Source of the DNA: Pseudomonadota bacterium
GTDB lineage: Bacteria > Myxococcota_A > UBA796 > GCA-2862545
Assembly: GCA_023954855.1 (NCBI GenBank)
Contig: JAGSGY010000002.1
Location: 1-64,000, forward strand
Direction: 5' to 3'
DNA: 64,000 bases
The position numbers and the translations under genes are program-made. This document shows positions 18,530 to 28,163 of the stretch, piece by piece. Under the pieces are notes generated by a model. That model was not told where the DNA came from. It ran no database searches and saw nothing but the letters and a program-made list of their open reading frames with translations. The number at the start of each line of letters is the position of its first letter. Positions within the stretch are counted from its first letter, which is position 1.

Positions 18530-20283
18530 CCGCCCTTTGGCTTGGGCTTGCGTTGGCCGGGCCACTCGAGGGGCGTGTGACGGCACCCGGGGGCTTGGGT
18601 GTGGAAGGGGCCCAGATCGTCGCTTACGACCACCGCTTCACCTATGGCACGGCGACCACCGATGCCGACGGTGCCTTCGCAATGAAGCTACCGGCCGGCG
18701 AGTACCGCGTTCGAGTCCTGCCACCCGACGACGTCAACCTCACCGAGACCTGGCTGCCGGGCCTGCTGGACATCTGCCCAGCGGAGCGCTTTGAGGTCGG
18801 AGACGCACTCGCACCGCAGGCCTCGATCGAGCTTCAACCCGGTGGGATCCTGGAAGGCGTCGTGGTCGACGACTTTGGCGACCCGGTCGCCGACGCAGAG
18901 CTCATCGGCCGAACCGAGCTCGACACGGCACTCGCCGTCCCGCGGCGCACGCTGAGCGATGCCGATGGGCAGTTTCGCCTTCAGGGGCTGCCGATCGATG
19001 CAGGGTCCTCTACGGCCTTCGCACTCGAGCTTCGCGCTGAGGGCGTTCCGACCCAGTTCCTCGGACAGTCCTACGCACGCGATCAGGCCCTCTCCTGGCC
19101 CATCACCTCGGGTGAGGTCGAAGCCATCGGCGCGCACGAGCTGCTCCCTGGCGTGGTGGTTTCGGGCGCGGTGGATGGGCCTGATGGACCGATTCGCTTG
19201 GGCCAGGTGAGCGCGTACTCGCCCTCGGAGCTGGTGACGGCGAGCATTCAGGACGGTCAGTACGTGGCGATGGGACTACCACCCGGAGATGTGCTGACGT
19301 GGGCCCGGGTTCCTGGATTCGCGACCACCTATCTCCCCGATTCGGACCGCCCTGGAGAGCGGGTGAACGTCCCCGATGAGGGGGCCATGGTGACCGGACT
19401 CGATCTGTCGCTCCCACTGGAGAGCCGTGTGTCTGGCCGCTTGGTCGGGGATGCGTCTCTGGAGGGCGCTTCGGTGTTGCTCTACAACTCCGACGAGTCA
19501 GTTGGGGTGGCGGGCGTCTGTGACGAAGATGGCTCCTTTGTGGTCGAAGCGCTTCATCCCGGTCGCTACACCCTTGGCTTCTATGCCTCGGATGAGGGCT
19601 TTCTCGACGCCCGCTGGACCGACGAGGATGGGGAAGTGGTGTGGATCGACGCGCTCGAGGGCGACACCGACGTCGGCGAGATCCCGCTGGTGGAAGGGGC
19701 AAGCGTCACTGGAACCGTGACCGACCCGAGGAGCGGCGCTGGCGTGTACGGCATGACGGTCTATGCCTTCAATCCGGACGAGGGGACCACGGCTCAGGCC
19801 ACCACCCTTAGAGACGGTCGATACACCATCTCGGCACTGGCAGCGGGGCGATGGGAACTCTCCGCCGTCTTCACCTCGTGGTGTGAGCAAGATCCAGACT
19901 TCGTGCCCGTCTACTACCCCGACCTGCGAGAGCCGAGATTCAGCCCGCCCGTCAGTCTGGTGGCCGGACAAGCGTTTGAGTGGAGCCCGGTGGCCGGTCC
20001 GGACTTCGATCACGACGGCATGGATGACCTCTGGGAGGAGGCGTTTGGACTGGACCCGACGCGGGATGACAGCGCAGAAGATGCCGATGGGGACGGCTAC
20101 ACCAACTACGACGAGTATCTTTTGGACACGGATCCGTCGGTTCGCGTTTCACGCGGGTGCGCCTGCAGCGGGGTTTCGCAGCCTTCTCGTTGGTTCTGGG
20201 CGTTGACAGCGCTTTCACTTCTGTTGCCGCGCAGGTACAGTCGTGGTGCGTATTCTCCCAGAGAGGACCCCTCATGCGACTGA
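18526..20283 (+). CDS. Secreted multi-domain protein with regulatory-like repeats and MYXO-CTERM-like tail
   Basis: 585 residues. A short signal sequence (ALWLGLALAGPL) is followed by about five carboxypeptidase-regulatory-like beta domains, each with a pattern such as TDADGAFAMKLPAGEYRVRV, SDADGQFRLQGLP or CDEDGSFVVEALHPGRYTL. Residues about 490-535 carry calcium-type loops (DFDHDGMDDLWEE, DADGDGYTNYDEYL). The end (CACSG, a hydrophobic stretch from about 547, then Arg-Arg) has the Cys/helix/basic layout of MYXO-CTERM sorting tails. It is probably displayed on the cell surface. The GTG start overlaps the preceding stop, and its end overlaps the next gene. Confidence 0.8.
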   Translation: MTALWLGLALAGPLEGRVTAPGGLGVEGAQIVAYDHRFTYGTATTDADGAFAMKLPAGEYRVRVLPPDDVNLTETWLPGLLDICPAERFEVGDALAPQASIELQPGGILEGVVVDDFGDPVADAELIGRTELDTALAVPRRTLSDADGQFRLQGLPIDAGSSTAFALELRAEGVPTQFLGQSYARDQALSWPITSGEVEAIGAHELLPGVVVSGAVDGPDGPIRLGQVSAYSPSELVTASIQDGQYVAMGLPPGDVLTWARVPGFATTYLPDSDRPGERVNVPDEGAMVTGLDLSLPLESRVSGRLVGDASLEGASVLLYNSDESVGVAGVCDEDGSFVVEALHPGRYTLGFYASDEGFLDARWTDEDGEVVWIDALEGDTDVGEIPLVEGASVTGTVTDPRSGAGVYGMTVYAFNPDEGTTAQATTLRDGRYTISALAAGRWELSAVFTSWCEQDPDFVPVYYPDLREPRFSPPVSLVAGQAFEWSPVAGPDFDHDGMDDLWEEAFGLDPTRDDSAEDADGDGYTNYDEYLLDTDPSVRVSRGCACSGVSQPSRWFWALTALSLLLPRRYSRGAYSPREDPSCD

Positions 20284-21206
20284 ACACGGTGCTTAGCTCG
20301 ACCCTTCTCTTCGGCCTGATGGCCGCGGCGGGCTGTGCAGACGACACCACGCCTACTGATTCCGATTCCGGCACGCCGGTGGACACTGGCAGCGGCGGGA
20401 CTGACTCCGGTCTCAACACTGGCCTCGAGAATGCTCGGGTCCGGATCGTGCACACGGTGTACGACCCGCTCAACGGCGAGGACGGCAACAACCTCTACGC
20501 CAACCTGCAGCTGAACGGCGCGATCGTGGTCACCGACCAGGCGATGCCGACGTTCCTCTCCACGGGCTACACGACGTTGCCGCCCGCGACCTACTCGGTG
20601 CAGTTGCTCAACGCGATGGCGGACAACGCGCAGGTGTACGACACCAACATCATGCCGGTCGGCAGTGGCGAAGATGTCACCACCTTGCTGTGGGGCTTCA
20701 AGCCCTTCCCGGCGGGTCGCGGCGGAGTGCCGCAGCTTCCTCCGGTGGCGCATACGACTCGCGTCGATGACAACACGCCCCCCGGCACGGACATGATGCG
20801 GATCAGCGTGTTCAACGCGTCTGCAAACTCGACGGTCTACGGCGGGTTCACGGTCGGCGTCGACGCCACGCCTACCGAGGCCAAGCTGAAGTACGGCGAG
20901 TTCGGCGCGAGCTACACCGAGGTCAGCACGGCTGGCGGCTCGATGGTGTGGTTTGACGACGACGGTGACACCGCACCCGATGGGGCGTTCTTCCTGCCGT
21001 CGCACGCAGACCTCGCGAAGTGCGAAGTCGACCTGACCGGCAACGGTACCCCAGACCTCGTGCTGCCTTCAGACGTCGATGGGCAGTACCTCGGCGTGTT
21101 CGTCGACAACCCGTACTTCGGACAGTTCGGTCCGACGGCCGGTGCGCTGTTGGTCTACAGCTCCAACTGCCCCTTCCCCGACTTGGTTCCGCTTCCGCAG
21201 GGCTAG
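20274..21206 (+). CDS. DUF4397-like lipoprotein
   Basis: 310 residues. The ATG at 20274 has GAGGA at 20262-20266. A lipoprotein signal ends in MAAAGC and is followed by a Thr/Asp/Ser/Gly tether (PTDSDSGTPVDTGSGGTDSG). The body starts with ARVRIVHTVYDP and has NLYANLQLNGAIV and LPPATYSVQLL, then a second similar unit (MMRISVFNASANSTVYGGFTVG), which fits the two beta units of DUF4397 surface proteins. Its function is unknown. It overlaps the end of the preceding gene by ten bases and is followed by a strong terminator. Confidence 0.82.
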   Translation: MRLNTVLSSTLLFGLMAAAGCADDTTPTDSDSGTPVDTGSGGTDSGLNTGLENARVRIVHTVYDPLNGEDGNNLYANLQLNGAIVVTDQAMPTFLSTGYTTLPPATYSVQLLNAMADNAQVYDTNIMPVGSGEDVTTLLWGFKPFPAGRGGVPQLPPVAHTTRVDDNTPPGTDMMRISVFNASANSTVYGGFTVGVDATPTEAKLKYGEFGASYTEVSTAGGSMVWFDDDGDTAPDGAFFLPSHADLAKCEVDLTGNGTPDLVLPSDVDGQYLGVFVDNPYFGQFGPTAGALLVYSSNCPFPDLVPLPQG

Positions 21207-21221
21207 TCGCCGTGGGTGAGC

Positions 21222-21255
21222 AAGGGTCGACCCTCGGGTCGGCCCTTTCTGTTTG
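21222..21255 (+). terminator. Rho-independent terminator after the DUF4397 lipoprotein
   Basis: Arms 21222-21232 and 21237-21247 pair over 11 bases with one G-U, closing a four-base loop, and the right arm runs into TTTCTGTTTG. It lies between convergent genes and probably ends transcription of the plus-strand operon from 17318. Confidence 0.85.
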
Positions 21256-21273
21256 TGGAGGCCGGATCCGCGT

Positions 21274-24200
21274 CTACAGCTTTCGGACCTCTTCCCAGCT
21301 CTTCTGTGCGAAGTGGCCGACCTCGGTAAGAAGGGCTTCGAAGCCCGCGAAGTCCGCGTCGTCCCATGTGTTGATCGCGAAGAACTCGCCGGTCTCGGTG
21401 TAGTAGAGCTCACCGCGGACCGTGCGTGCGTCTCCGTGCGCGCGCAGGACCCGCCGTGCAGCCCAGCCGTACGCGAGGAGCTGGCTGGCGTGGTGCATGG
21501 ACGCAAACATGGCGCCCTTGGCCTTCATGCGCTCGGACTTGTAGTCGAGCACGACCCACTCGTCGGCCTCGCGGTCGAGCCAGAGACGGTCGATCTGGCC
21601 TCGCAAGATCACGTCGCCGTGGGCCAGACGGAAGTTGAGCTCGGCATAGCCGGTGGCGTCCAGGGCCCGGCGCAGGCGCTTGTCCTCGGCAGCAACGACT
21701 AGATGCTTGCGTAGATTGCGAAACAGAGAGGAGACCTCCCCGGGTGAGAGGCCTTCGGCGTGGGCGCGTGCTGCCCAGCGTGCCTTCGCGACGTCGAGGT
21801 CGTGGGCGAGGTCGTCCTCGAGCAGCGAGTGGATCACCTCACCACGGGCTGCCGCGATCGCTCTTCCCCGGTCCTGTCGGGTCGCCGCTGACTCGGGGAT
21901 GCCGAGCACATGGGTGCGGTACCAGGTCTTCGGCTGCTCTGTGTACAGGTCCAGGCTGGACGGGCTGATCTCGACCTCGGCCGGAGGCTCGATACGTGCG
22001 AGGGTCTCGCGTGCGTCCGTAGGCGGCGGAGGCAGCGCGTCCGGGGGCAGAAGGGGAGCGGGCTCGAGGTCGAGGGCCTCTTCGAGCTGTAGGACTTCGA
22101 GCCCATCCCGCGACAGCAGCGCCTCGGTGTGGTGCATCTGCACCAGCTCCATCCACGTCTTCGGGTTGCCGGTCGGCTTCGCCCGCTGGCCCACGAGTAC
22201 GAGGTGGTCGCGGGTACGGGTCACGGCAACGTAGAGCAGGCGGCGATGCTCGGCGAGCTCCTCGTCTTCGGTCTGGACTCGGATGGCGTCCAGCAGACCG
22301 GGGCGCGCGGTGTCGCGGACCTGCGCGGTCGGATCGGGGACCGGACAGGCGACCTCGATACTGCCGCAGCGGATCCGTCCAATCCGCGTTCGGTCGCTGC
22401 CCATGTACACCCTGCGGTGGAGGTCGGGGACGACGACGACCGGAAACTCGAGGCCCTTCGAGGCGTGGACGGTCATCAGCACCACCCTTGCTCGGTCGGG
22501 CGTGACCGCCGCCTCGGCTTCTTTTGCAGACACGGCGATCTGTCCGAGGAACCAGTCCGCCACGTCCTGAAGTCCCTCTGGCCCCTTTCCGTCAAAGGTG
22601 GCGGCCATCTCGATCAGGCGAAGCGCATTCTGCTCGGCGGCACCCCAGTCGTCTTCGAGGGCCCACAGGTGAGGAGCCGCGGCGACCTGCGCAATCTCGC
22701 GAAGGAGCGACGACACGGGAAGGCGGTCACGCAGGGCGATGAGGTGGCGGTAGCGGGTTCGGGCCTCGGCGAGTCGAGGTCCGCAGGCGCCATCGGCGAG
22801 CCAGTCCCGGATCGCTTCGAATGCCGACTCGGCGGGCTTGAGCCAGTCCTGCAGCTCCTGGTCGGGCACCCCGAAGAGCGGGGATCGGAGGGCGCCGACG
22901 ATGGACATTGGGTCGTCGGTCGCCAGCGCGTGCACCGTGTTCGCCAGGTCCAAGATCTCGGGCCGGCTCCAGAATCCGGTGCCCTTAGCGACGATGAACG
23001 GGACGCGGTGTCGCTGCAGCGCCTGCTCGAACAAGCGTAGGTGGGTGCGGCTTCGCAGCAGGATGGCGACGGGCGGGGCCGGATGCACGGCGCGATCGAG
23101 GAACTGCTCACCGGCGTAGCGGCCGTGACCGGGCAAGATCTGGCCAGCGATCAGGCGTGCGATGCCCTCAGCCTCGTCGTTGGTTCCGGGAAGGCCGTCC
23201 GTGTCGTGCACGTAGAGCACCGCTGAGCCGCCATCCTCGCCTCGTCCAGCGACCAGCTCGTGGTAGGGGGCCTCCCACTTGCGTAGCCCCTCGCGTGGGG
23301 GCCCCAGGATTGTGCGGAACACCGCGTTGAACCAGTCGATGAGGACCGTGCGGCTGCGGAAGTTCGAGTGCAGTACGACCGGCTCGGTGCTGAGTTCCTC
23401 GGTCGCGGTTCGGAAGACCGTGACGTCGCCTCCGCGGAACCGGTAGATGGCCTGCTTTGCATCGCCGACCAGGAAGATGCGGTCCAATGGGGCACCGGCC
23501 GGACGACCGATGGCACGGACCATCGACCACTGCTGGGTGTCGGTGTCCTGGAACTCGTCGACCATGAGGTAGCGATAGCGACGCTGAAGGGCCTCGCGCA
23601 GCGCCGGTTCCCGGTCTACAGCCCGGACGGCGCGAAGCAGCATCTCGTCGAAGTCGATGACGTGGCGCTCATCAAAGGCCTGCTCGAGGCGGTGGATCGC
23701 GTCAATGGCGACGCGGCATGCGATGCGCAGGACGTCGAGTAGCACTTCGTCGGCACGGCACGGCAAGGTCCGCGCTTGTCGTCCCATCTTGGGGAGGTTG
23801 GTGCCGAGTCCACGAATCATTCCGCGCAGGGCGTCCTCGGCTTGCCACCGGTCGGCGCCCGCCCAGTTTCGCGACTGGCCCATGAATCGCCAGTCCACGA
23901 CCTCACGGGCTTGCCAGCCGTCCCGGGTGGGAAAGCTCAAGATGTCCATGAGCTCGCGGTAGTACTCGAAAGCTTCGATCGCGTCGTCGGGGCGGCCTCG
24001 GTCACGCAGCGCGACCATCCGGAGGTAAGGCTTGCGATCGGAGCGTCCGCCGATGGTCTGGACGATGCCGTCGACCAAGTCGAAGCCGCGACGCTGTAGC
24101 CACCCAAGCGTGGACTCGAGAGTGGGCAGAGACTTGTCGATCAGGTCGTCAATGCCGACCTCTCCGGCGGCATGGGCCTCGAGTCGCTCGTGGAGCTCTC

Positions 24201-24852
24201 CGCGCCGACCGACGATCTCTGCGAGGGAACTCAGCGTCTGCTGTCGGTTGCCCATCGCGTCGAGCAGCAGCGACAGGGCGTTCGGGTCTCTGTCGCCGAG
24301 CGCGCCCAGCGCAGCTTCGCAGGCTCGGCTCCGCAGCGGCACGGCCTCGAGCGGGTCCAGGGCTTCATAGGCGGGGTCGGTGTGCGTCTCGGCCGGGAAC
24401 TCGCGCAAGATCTGGCCGCAGAACGAGTGGAAGGTGCTGATCGTGGCCCGGTCGAAGGTGTCGAGTAGGTGGTCCACCGCTGCAGAGAGGCCGGCGCCGA
24501 AGCCATCGCCGTAGATGGCGAGAGCCGCCTCGTTCTGGCGAACCGTCTCGGAGAGCGCGAGCAGTCGCCGGTAGCACCGGTCGGCCATCTCTTCTGCGGC
24601 CTTCTCGGTAAAGGTGAGCACCAGCACCGCATCGACCGCAGGCCTTGGGTTGCGCGGGCTCTTCTCGACGGAGCGTACGGCCAGGTCGAGCAACAGCGCT
24701 ACATAGCGAAGCGCCAGTGTGTGGGTCTTTCCCGCGCCGGCGCCGGCAGTGACGACGATCTCGCGGTCGAAGCGCGTCGCCTCGATCTGCTCGTCGGTGA
24801 GCATCTCGCGCAGATCGAGGGCCGCCCGCTTGCCGGTGAGATCAAGCTTCAT
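21274..24852 (-). CDS. addA: AddA-type UvrD/RecB helicase-nuclease
   Basis: 1192 residues. Residues about 20-50 carry the Q-like region and Walker A (TAGAGAGKTHTL). Later helicase motifs include VLTFTEKAAEEMADR (Ia), DEFQDTDTQQW (Walker B, II), FLVGDAKQAIYRFRGGD (III), VHASKGLEFPVVVVPDL (V) and LYVAVTRTRDHLVLVG (VI). The C-terminal PD-(D/E)xK nuclease is marked by GQIDRLW and VVLDYKSER. This is the AddA subunit of a double-strand-break resection complex, working with the AddB-like subunit encoded just upstream and overlapping it by four bases (ATGA). The length is normal for AddA (about 1200). Confidence 0.94.
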   Translation of the reverse strand: MKLDLTGKRAALDLREMLTDEQIEATRFDREIVVTAGAGAGKTHTLALRYVALLLDLAVRSVEKSPRNPRPAVDAVLVLTFTEKAAEEMADRCYRRLLALSETVRQNEAALAIYGDGFGAGLSAAVDHLLDTFDRATISTFHSFCGQILREFPAETHTDPAYEALDPLEAVPLRSRACEAALGALGDRDPNALSLLLDAMGNRQQTLSSLAEIVGRRGELHERLEAHAAGEVGIDDLIDKSLPTLESTLGWLQRRGFDLVDGIVQTIGGRSDRKPYLRMVALRDRGRPDDAIEAFEYYRELMDILSFPTRDGWQAREVVDWRFMGQSRNWAGADRWQAEDALRGMIRGLGTNLPKMGRQARTLPCRADEVLLDVLRIACRVAIDAIHRLEQAFDERHVIDFDEMLLRAVRAVDREPALREALQRRYRYLMVDEFQDTDTQQWSMVRAIGRPAGAPLDRIFLVGDAKQAIYRFRGGDVTVFRTATEELSTEPVVLHSNFRSRTVLIDWFNAVFRTILGPPREGLRKWEAPYHELVAGRGEDGGSAVLYVHDTDGLPGTNDEAEGIARLIAGQILPGHGRYAGEQFLDRAVHPAPPVAILLRSRTHLRLFEQALQRHRVPFIVAKGTGFWSRPEILDLANTVHALATDDPMSIVGALRSPLFGVPDQELQDWLKPAESAFEAIRDWLADGACGPRLAEARTRYRHLIALRDRLPVSSLLREIAQVAAAPHLWALEDDWGAAEQNALRLIEMAATFDGKGPEGLQDVADWFLGQIAVSAKEAEAAVTPDRARVVLMTVHASKGLEFPVVVVPDLHRRVYMGSDRTRIGRIRCGSIEVACPVPDPTAQVRDTARPGLLDAIRVQTEDEELAEHRRLLYVAVTRTRDHLVLVGQRAKPTGNPKTWMELVQMHHTEALLSRDGLEVLQLEEALDLEPAPLLPPDALPPPPTDARETLARIEPPAEVEISPSSLDLYTEQPKTWYRTHVLGIPESAATRQDRGRAIAAARGEVIHSLLEDDLAHDLDVAKARWAARAHAEGLSPGEVSSLFRNLRKHLVVAAEDKRLRRALDATGYAELNFRLAHGDVILRGQIDRLWLDREADEWVVLDYKSERMKAKGAMFASMHHASQLLAYGWAARRVLRAHGDARTVRGELYYTETGEFFAINTWDDADFAGFEALLTEVGHFAQKSWEEVRKL

Positions 24853-27800
24853 GTCTCACCGCCTTCTTCAGGACGTCGAGGCGCGTGGCAGTGGGTACCC
24901 GACTCGAGGATCCGCAGGCTGCGTTCCTCGTCGAGGCGGCAGATCCGGCGGAAATCGCACGTCCGGCAGTTGGCGTCGCGCGGCTCGGCGGTGGTGGTGT
25001 GGAACAGGCCTTCGGCGATGTGATCGACCGCGACCTCAGCGAACTGCACGAGTTCATCGAGATCCGAGGCCTCCATCACCTCGCCCCAGCGCTCCTTGTA
25101 CAGACCCTTGAGCATGCGCTGGGGTCCGACAAAGCCCTTGCGCTTGATCTCGTTTGGGCGCCCCACCAGGCTCCAGGCGGTGACCACCGGCTCGCCAGGG
25201 TGCTCCTGCCCGATCGCAGCAGCGTAGAGTACCGGCTGCATCGCGAGCCCTCGCAACAGCAAGCCCTTCTTCGGCCAGCCGCCCGTCTTGTAGTCGAGCA
25301 CCAGCAGGCCGCCGCCCGCCTGATTGACGCGGTCGACGCGGTCGATGCGGGCCTTGATGCGCGTCTCGCCGAGCTGAATGCTGTACTCGTCTTCAATCGA
25401 CATCGGGCGGCCGCGGGTGAAGTCCCGGATCTCGGAGTTCAGCCACTCGGGCAACACGCCTCGGGGGCCAACGCCGTCGAGGCCGCTCGTCCAAACCCGG
25501 CGGTCGTGTTCGAACAGCGCTTCGTCGAAGCCCTTCTTTTCTTTGACCTTGGCGATGACCTCTTCGGCGATGCGCTTGAGGATGGGACGCAGTGCGTCGG
25601 CATCTTGATCGGTGAGCGGCTCATCCGGATGCAGCTCACGGAAGGCCTCGACGAAGTGTTGGAGGATGTCGTGAAGCGCGATGCCGCGGCGCTGGGGTCC
25701 GAGCTCTGGGTCCCACTCCTCCTCTTCGGTCAGGCCTAGGTCCTTGCGGAGCCAGAAGCGCATGGGGCACTTCACGTAGGTGTCGAGCTGCGAGACGGAC
25801 AGGGTCTTGGGTCGGGGGGAGGGATTGTCGAGCACGGCGTCGAAGCGGCCGAAGACCTCTGCTTGGCGCTCGGCATGGTCGGAGGACTGGCGGGCCAGCG
25901 TGGGGCCGAGGTCGCCAGCGAGGTTCAGCCAGGCGGGTTCTTGTGCCGCGCCCCGCAACAGGTCCGAGGTGGCGAGGGGTTTGTCTGGAGGGCGCGGGGT
26001 GTCGACGAGCCAGTCGCCGAGGAGCTTCCCAGAGGTGGTGGTCGGCACGGCGAGCAGGTCTGCCAGGACGGGAGCGGGTGGCACGGTGCGCCCCCGCAGC
26101 GTGGTCGGCCACGACAAGGTCAGCGACTGCATGTTCGGGTCGTCGAGCGCGTTCCGAATCAGCGAGCAGAACAGGTAGCGGGCCTCGGCCAGGCGATCGA
26201 TGGGCTCCAGGGTGCGCTGAACCTGGCTTGGAACCAGGAAGGGCTTGCGCGTTCCCGCCGGGAAGGTGCCGCGGGCGAGTCCGCCGAGCCAGGTGTGCTT
26301 CGGCGTCAGGCCGCGAAGCTCGAGCACGCCGACCACTTGGACCTGGGCCATCGAGTGCCGCCCTGAGGTGTAGGTCGCCTCGTGCAGCACGCGGTCGAAG
26401 TTCTCGGCCAGGGCCTCAGCCGTCCACGGTCCCGTGTCGACGATCTGGAGGTCGCGGACGAGGGTCTCGAGGGTTCGGAGTGCTGCGCCCCACGCGAAGA
26501 GGTTGTCGGCGGCGACCTCGGGGGCTTCGGCGCAGGTCGCGATGCGCTCGGTGAAGTCGAAGAGGCCAGAGACCTCGATGAGGCGTTCGGCCCAGTCCTC
26601 TGGGGTGGCTGGAGCGAGCATCATCCGCAGCGGCAAGATGGCGGTGACGACGGCGTCGATGGCCTCTTTGGCCTCGGCCGTGGTGACCTTGGACCGCCGG
26701 CCCTCTCGACCGATCCACTGACCAATGGCGCTGAGCCAGGTCTCGGGCTCACCCCCGGATATGCCCGCTGCCCGGCACCAGCTCAGCAGGCGGGCGCAGT
26801 CGAGGCCTTCGGGGGTGGCAATGAGGTCCGATCGGAGCAGCGGCAGGAGCTCGTCGACCCGCCAGCCATGGAGCGCCACGGTGGTGAGGCGGCGCAGGGT
26901 ATTGGCGACGGGAGAATGGGCCAGGCGTGAGCCTGCAGAGAGTGAATAGGGGATGCCGTGGTCGTCGAAGACTGCCTTGAGGGCGGGGCCGTAGGTCGAC
27001 AAGTCGGGCAGGGCGACCACGCAGTCTCCTGGTCGCGCGCCGTCGAGGAGGGCCTGTTTCACCCCGCGCGCGATGAACTGCAGCTCGGACTCGGCGTCAG
27101 CGCATCGGACCAGCGAAACGGTGTCGTCGAGGAGTGCGCGCGCTGCGGCCTCGTCCTCCACCGGGCATGGCGCCGAAGCGTAGATCCAGTCCGACAGGTC
27201 GAGAGCCTCGACCGTCTCGGGTACATCCGCCGGCTCGAGGCGAAGCACACCTTCATCCAGGCCCACCAAGATCTCGCCGTCGCCCTCTGCCACGAGGTTG
27301 TCGAACAGCTCACGGCGTAGGGCCCGCGTCGCGGCAAACGGCTTGAGGGGGTAGGCGACGTCGTCGACATCGTCGTATCCGAAGAACAGGCCGGCTTCGC
27401 GGCCTCCCAAGTCGCGGCCGGTCTCGAAGGCGACCACCACGTGGGTTCCGACGGTGTCCCACGCCCGGCACAGAGCCACGAGCAGGGCCCGCCTGAGCGG
27501 CGAAGGCATCAGGATGTCGTCGAGCACGACGCTGTGGGTGCTGCGAAGCCACTCGGTGAGCGCTGGGGGAGGGGCGTCGAGCAACGCGAGCAACGCCTCG
27601 AGGGCGGCGGCTTCGCGGATATGGCCGGGAACGCGGTCGAGCCGGCGGGTGAGGGCCTGGAGCGCCCGATGCAGCTCGTCGGCACGCGGAAATGCGCCAA
27701 GCTTGGTGCGACGGGCCTCGGAGGCGGTTCGCAGAAGGTCTGCTAGGGCAGCACCCACCGCAGAGCGTCGTCCGAGCGAAGAGAGCCATGGAAAGGCATC

Positions 27801-28112
27801 GGCCTGTTCCGTGAGCAGGCGCTCGGCCGCGAGGGCGCACGCCTTCCGGCTCAAGATCGCCTTGCCCGTTCCGTGCCGCGCCCAGAGGTCGGTGAGCACA
27901 TCGGAGAGCACCCGAACCTCGGGCGCAAACACCGGAGCCTCGCGCCGGTATTCGAGGAACTCTCGCTCGACGACCGCGGCCTTTCGCTGGGTGTCGGTGA
28001 CGTAGAGAAAGGTCGGGCGACCGTGGGGGTCAATACCCGACAAGGCCTCAGCTGGAAGCGCGCGACGGCGCCTTCGGCGCGACTTCCCAAGCAGCAGCTG
28101 AATGGATCCCAA
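24849..28112 (-). CDS. addB: AddB-like helicase/nuclease subunit with Fe-S nuclease domain
   Basis: 1087 residues. The N-terminal part lacks a good Walker A (GKSRRRRRRALPA), so the helicase fold is probably non-hydrolytic. The C-terminal nuclease has TRIKARIDRVDRV and LLVLDYKTGG. Four cysteines suited to a 4Fe-4S cluster frame it: one in VKCPMRFWLRKDLG and three in CRTCDFRRIC, the pattern of AddB nuclease domains. It partners AddA in repairing double-strand breaks. The start is a TTG at 28112 preceded by GAAGAG; no in-frame ATG or GTG is closer to the conserved region. Sequence identity with classical AddB appears low, so the symbol is by architecture and linkage. Confidence 0.88.
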   Translation of the reverse strand: MGSIQLLLGKSRRRRRRALPAEALSGIDPHGRPTFLYVTDTQRKAAVVEREFLEYRREAPVFAPEVRVLSDVLTDLWARHGTGKAILSRKACALAAERLLTEQADAFPWLSSLGRRSAVGAALADLLRTASEARRTKLGAFPRADELHRALQALTRRLDRVPGHIREAAALEALLALLDAPPPALTEWLRSTHSVVLDDILMPSPLRRALLVALCRAWDTVGTHVVVAFETGRDLGGREAGLFFGYDDVDDVAYPLKPFAATRALRRELFDNLVAEGDGEILVGLDEGVLRLEPADVPETVEALDLSDWIYASAPCPVEDEAAARALLDDTVSLVRCADAESELQFIARGVKQALLDGARPGDCVVALPDLSTYGPALKAVFDDHGIPYSLSAGSRLAHSPVANTLRRLTTVALHGWRVDELLPLLRSDLIATPEGLDCARLLSWCRAAGISGGEPETWLSAIGQWIGREGRRSKVTTAEAKEAIDAVVTAILPLRMMLAPATPEDWAERLIEVSGLFDFTERIATCAEAPEVAADNLFAWGAALRTLETLVRDLQIVDTGPWTAEALAENFDRVLHEATYTSGRHSMAQVQVVGVLELRGLTPKHTWLGGLARGTFPAGTRKPFLVPSQVQRTLEPIDRLAEARYLFCSLIRNALDDPNMQSLTLSWPTTLRGRTVPPAPVLADLLAVPTTTSGKLLGDWLVDTPRPPDKPLATSDLLRGAAQEPAWLNLAGDLGPTLARQSSDHAERQAEVFGRFDAVLDNPSPRPKTLSVSQLDTYVKCPMRFWLRKDLGLTEEEEWDPELGPQRRGIALHDILQHFVEAFRELHPDEPLTDQDADALRPILKRIAEEVIAKVKEKKGFDEALFEHDRRVWTSGLDGVGPRGVLPEWLNSEIRDFTRGRPMSIEDEYSIQLGETRIKARIDRVDRVNQAGGGLLVLDYKTGGWPKKGLLLRGLAMQPVLYAAAIGQEHPGEPVVTAWSLVGRPNEIKRKGFVGPQRMLKGLYKERWGEVMEASDLDELVQFAEVAVDHIAEGLFHTTTAEPRDANCRTCDFRRICRLDEERSLRILESGTHCHAPRRPEEGGET

Positions 28113-28163
28113 ACACTCTTCCAGTGCCCCCAGTCTAGCGCGTAGGAGTCGGCTGGGCTCGGC

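Noticed and set aside
20203-20252. Perfect TTGACA near 20203 as a promoter for the DUF4397 gene
   Set aside because: No acceptable -10 lies 16 to 18 bases downstream, and the site is inside the end of the previous coding region.
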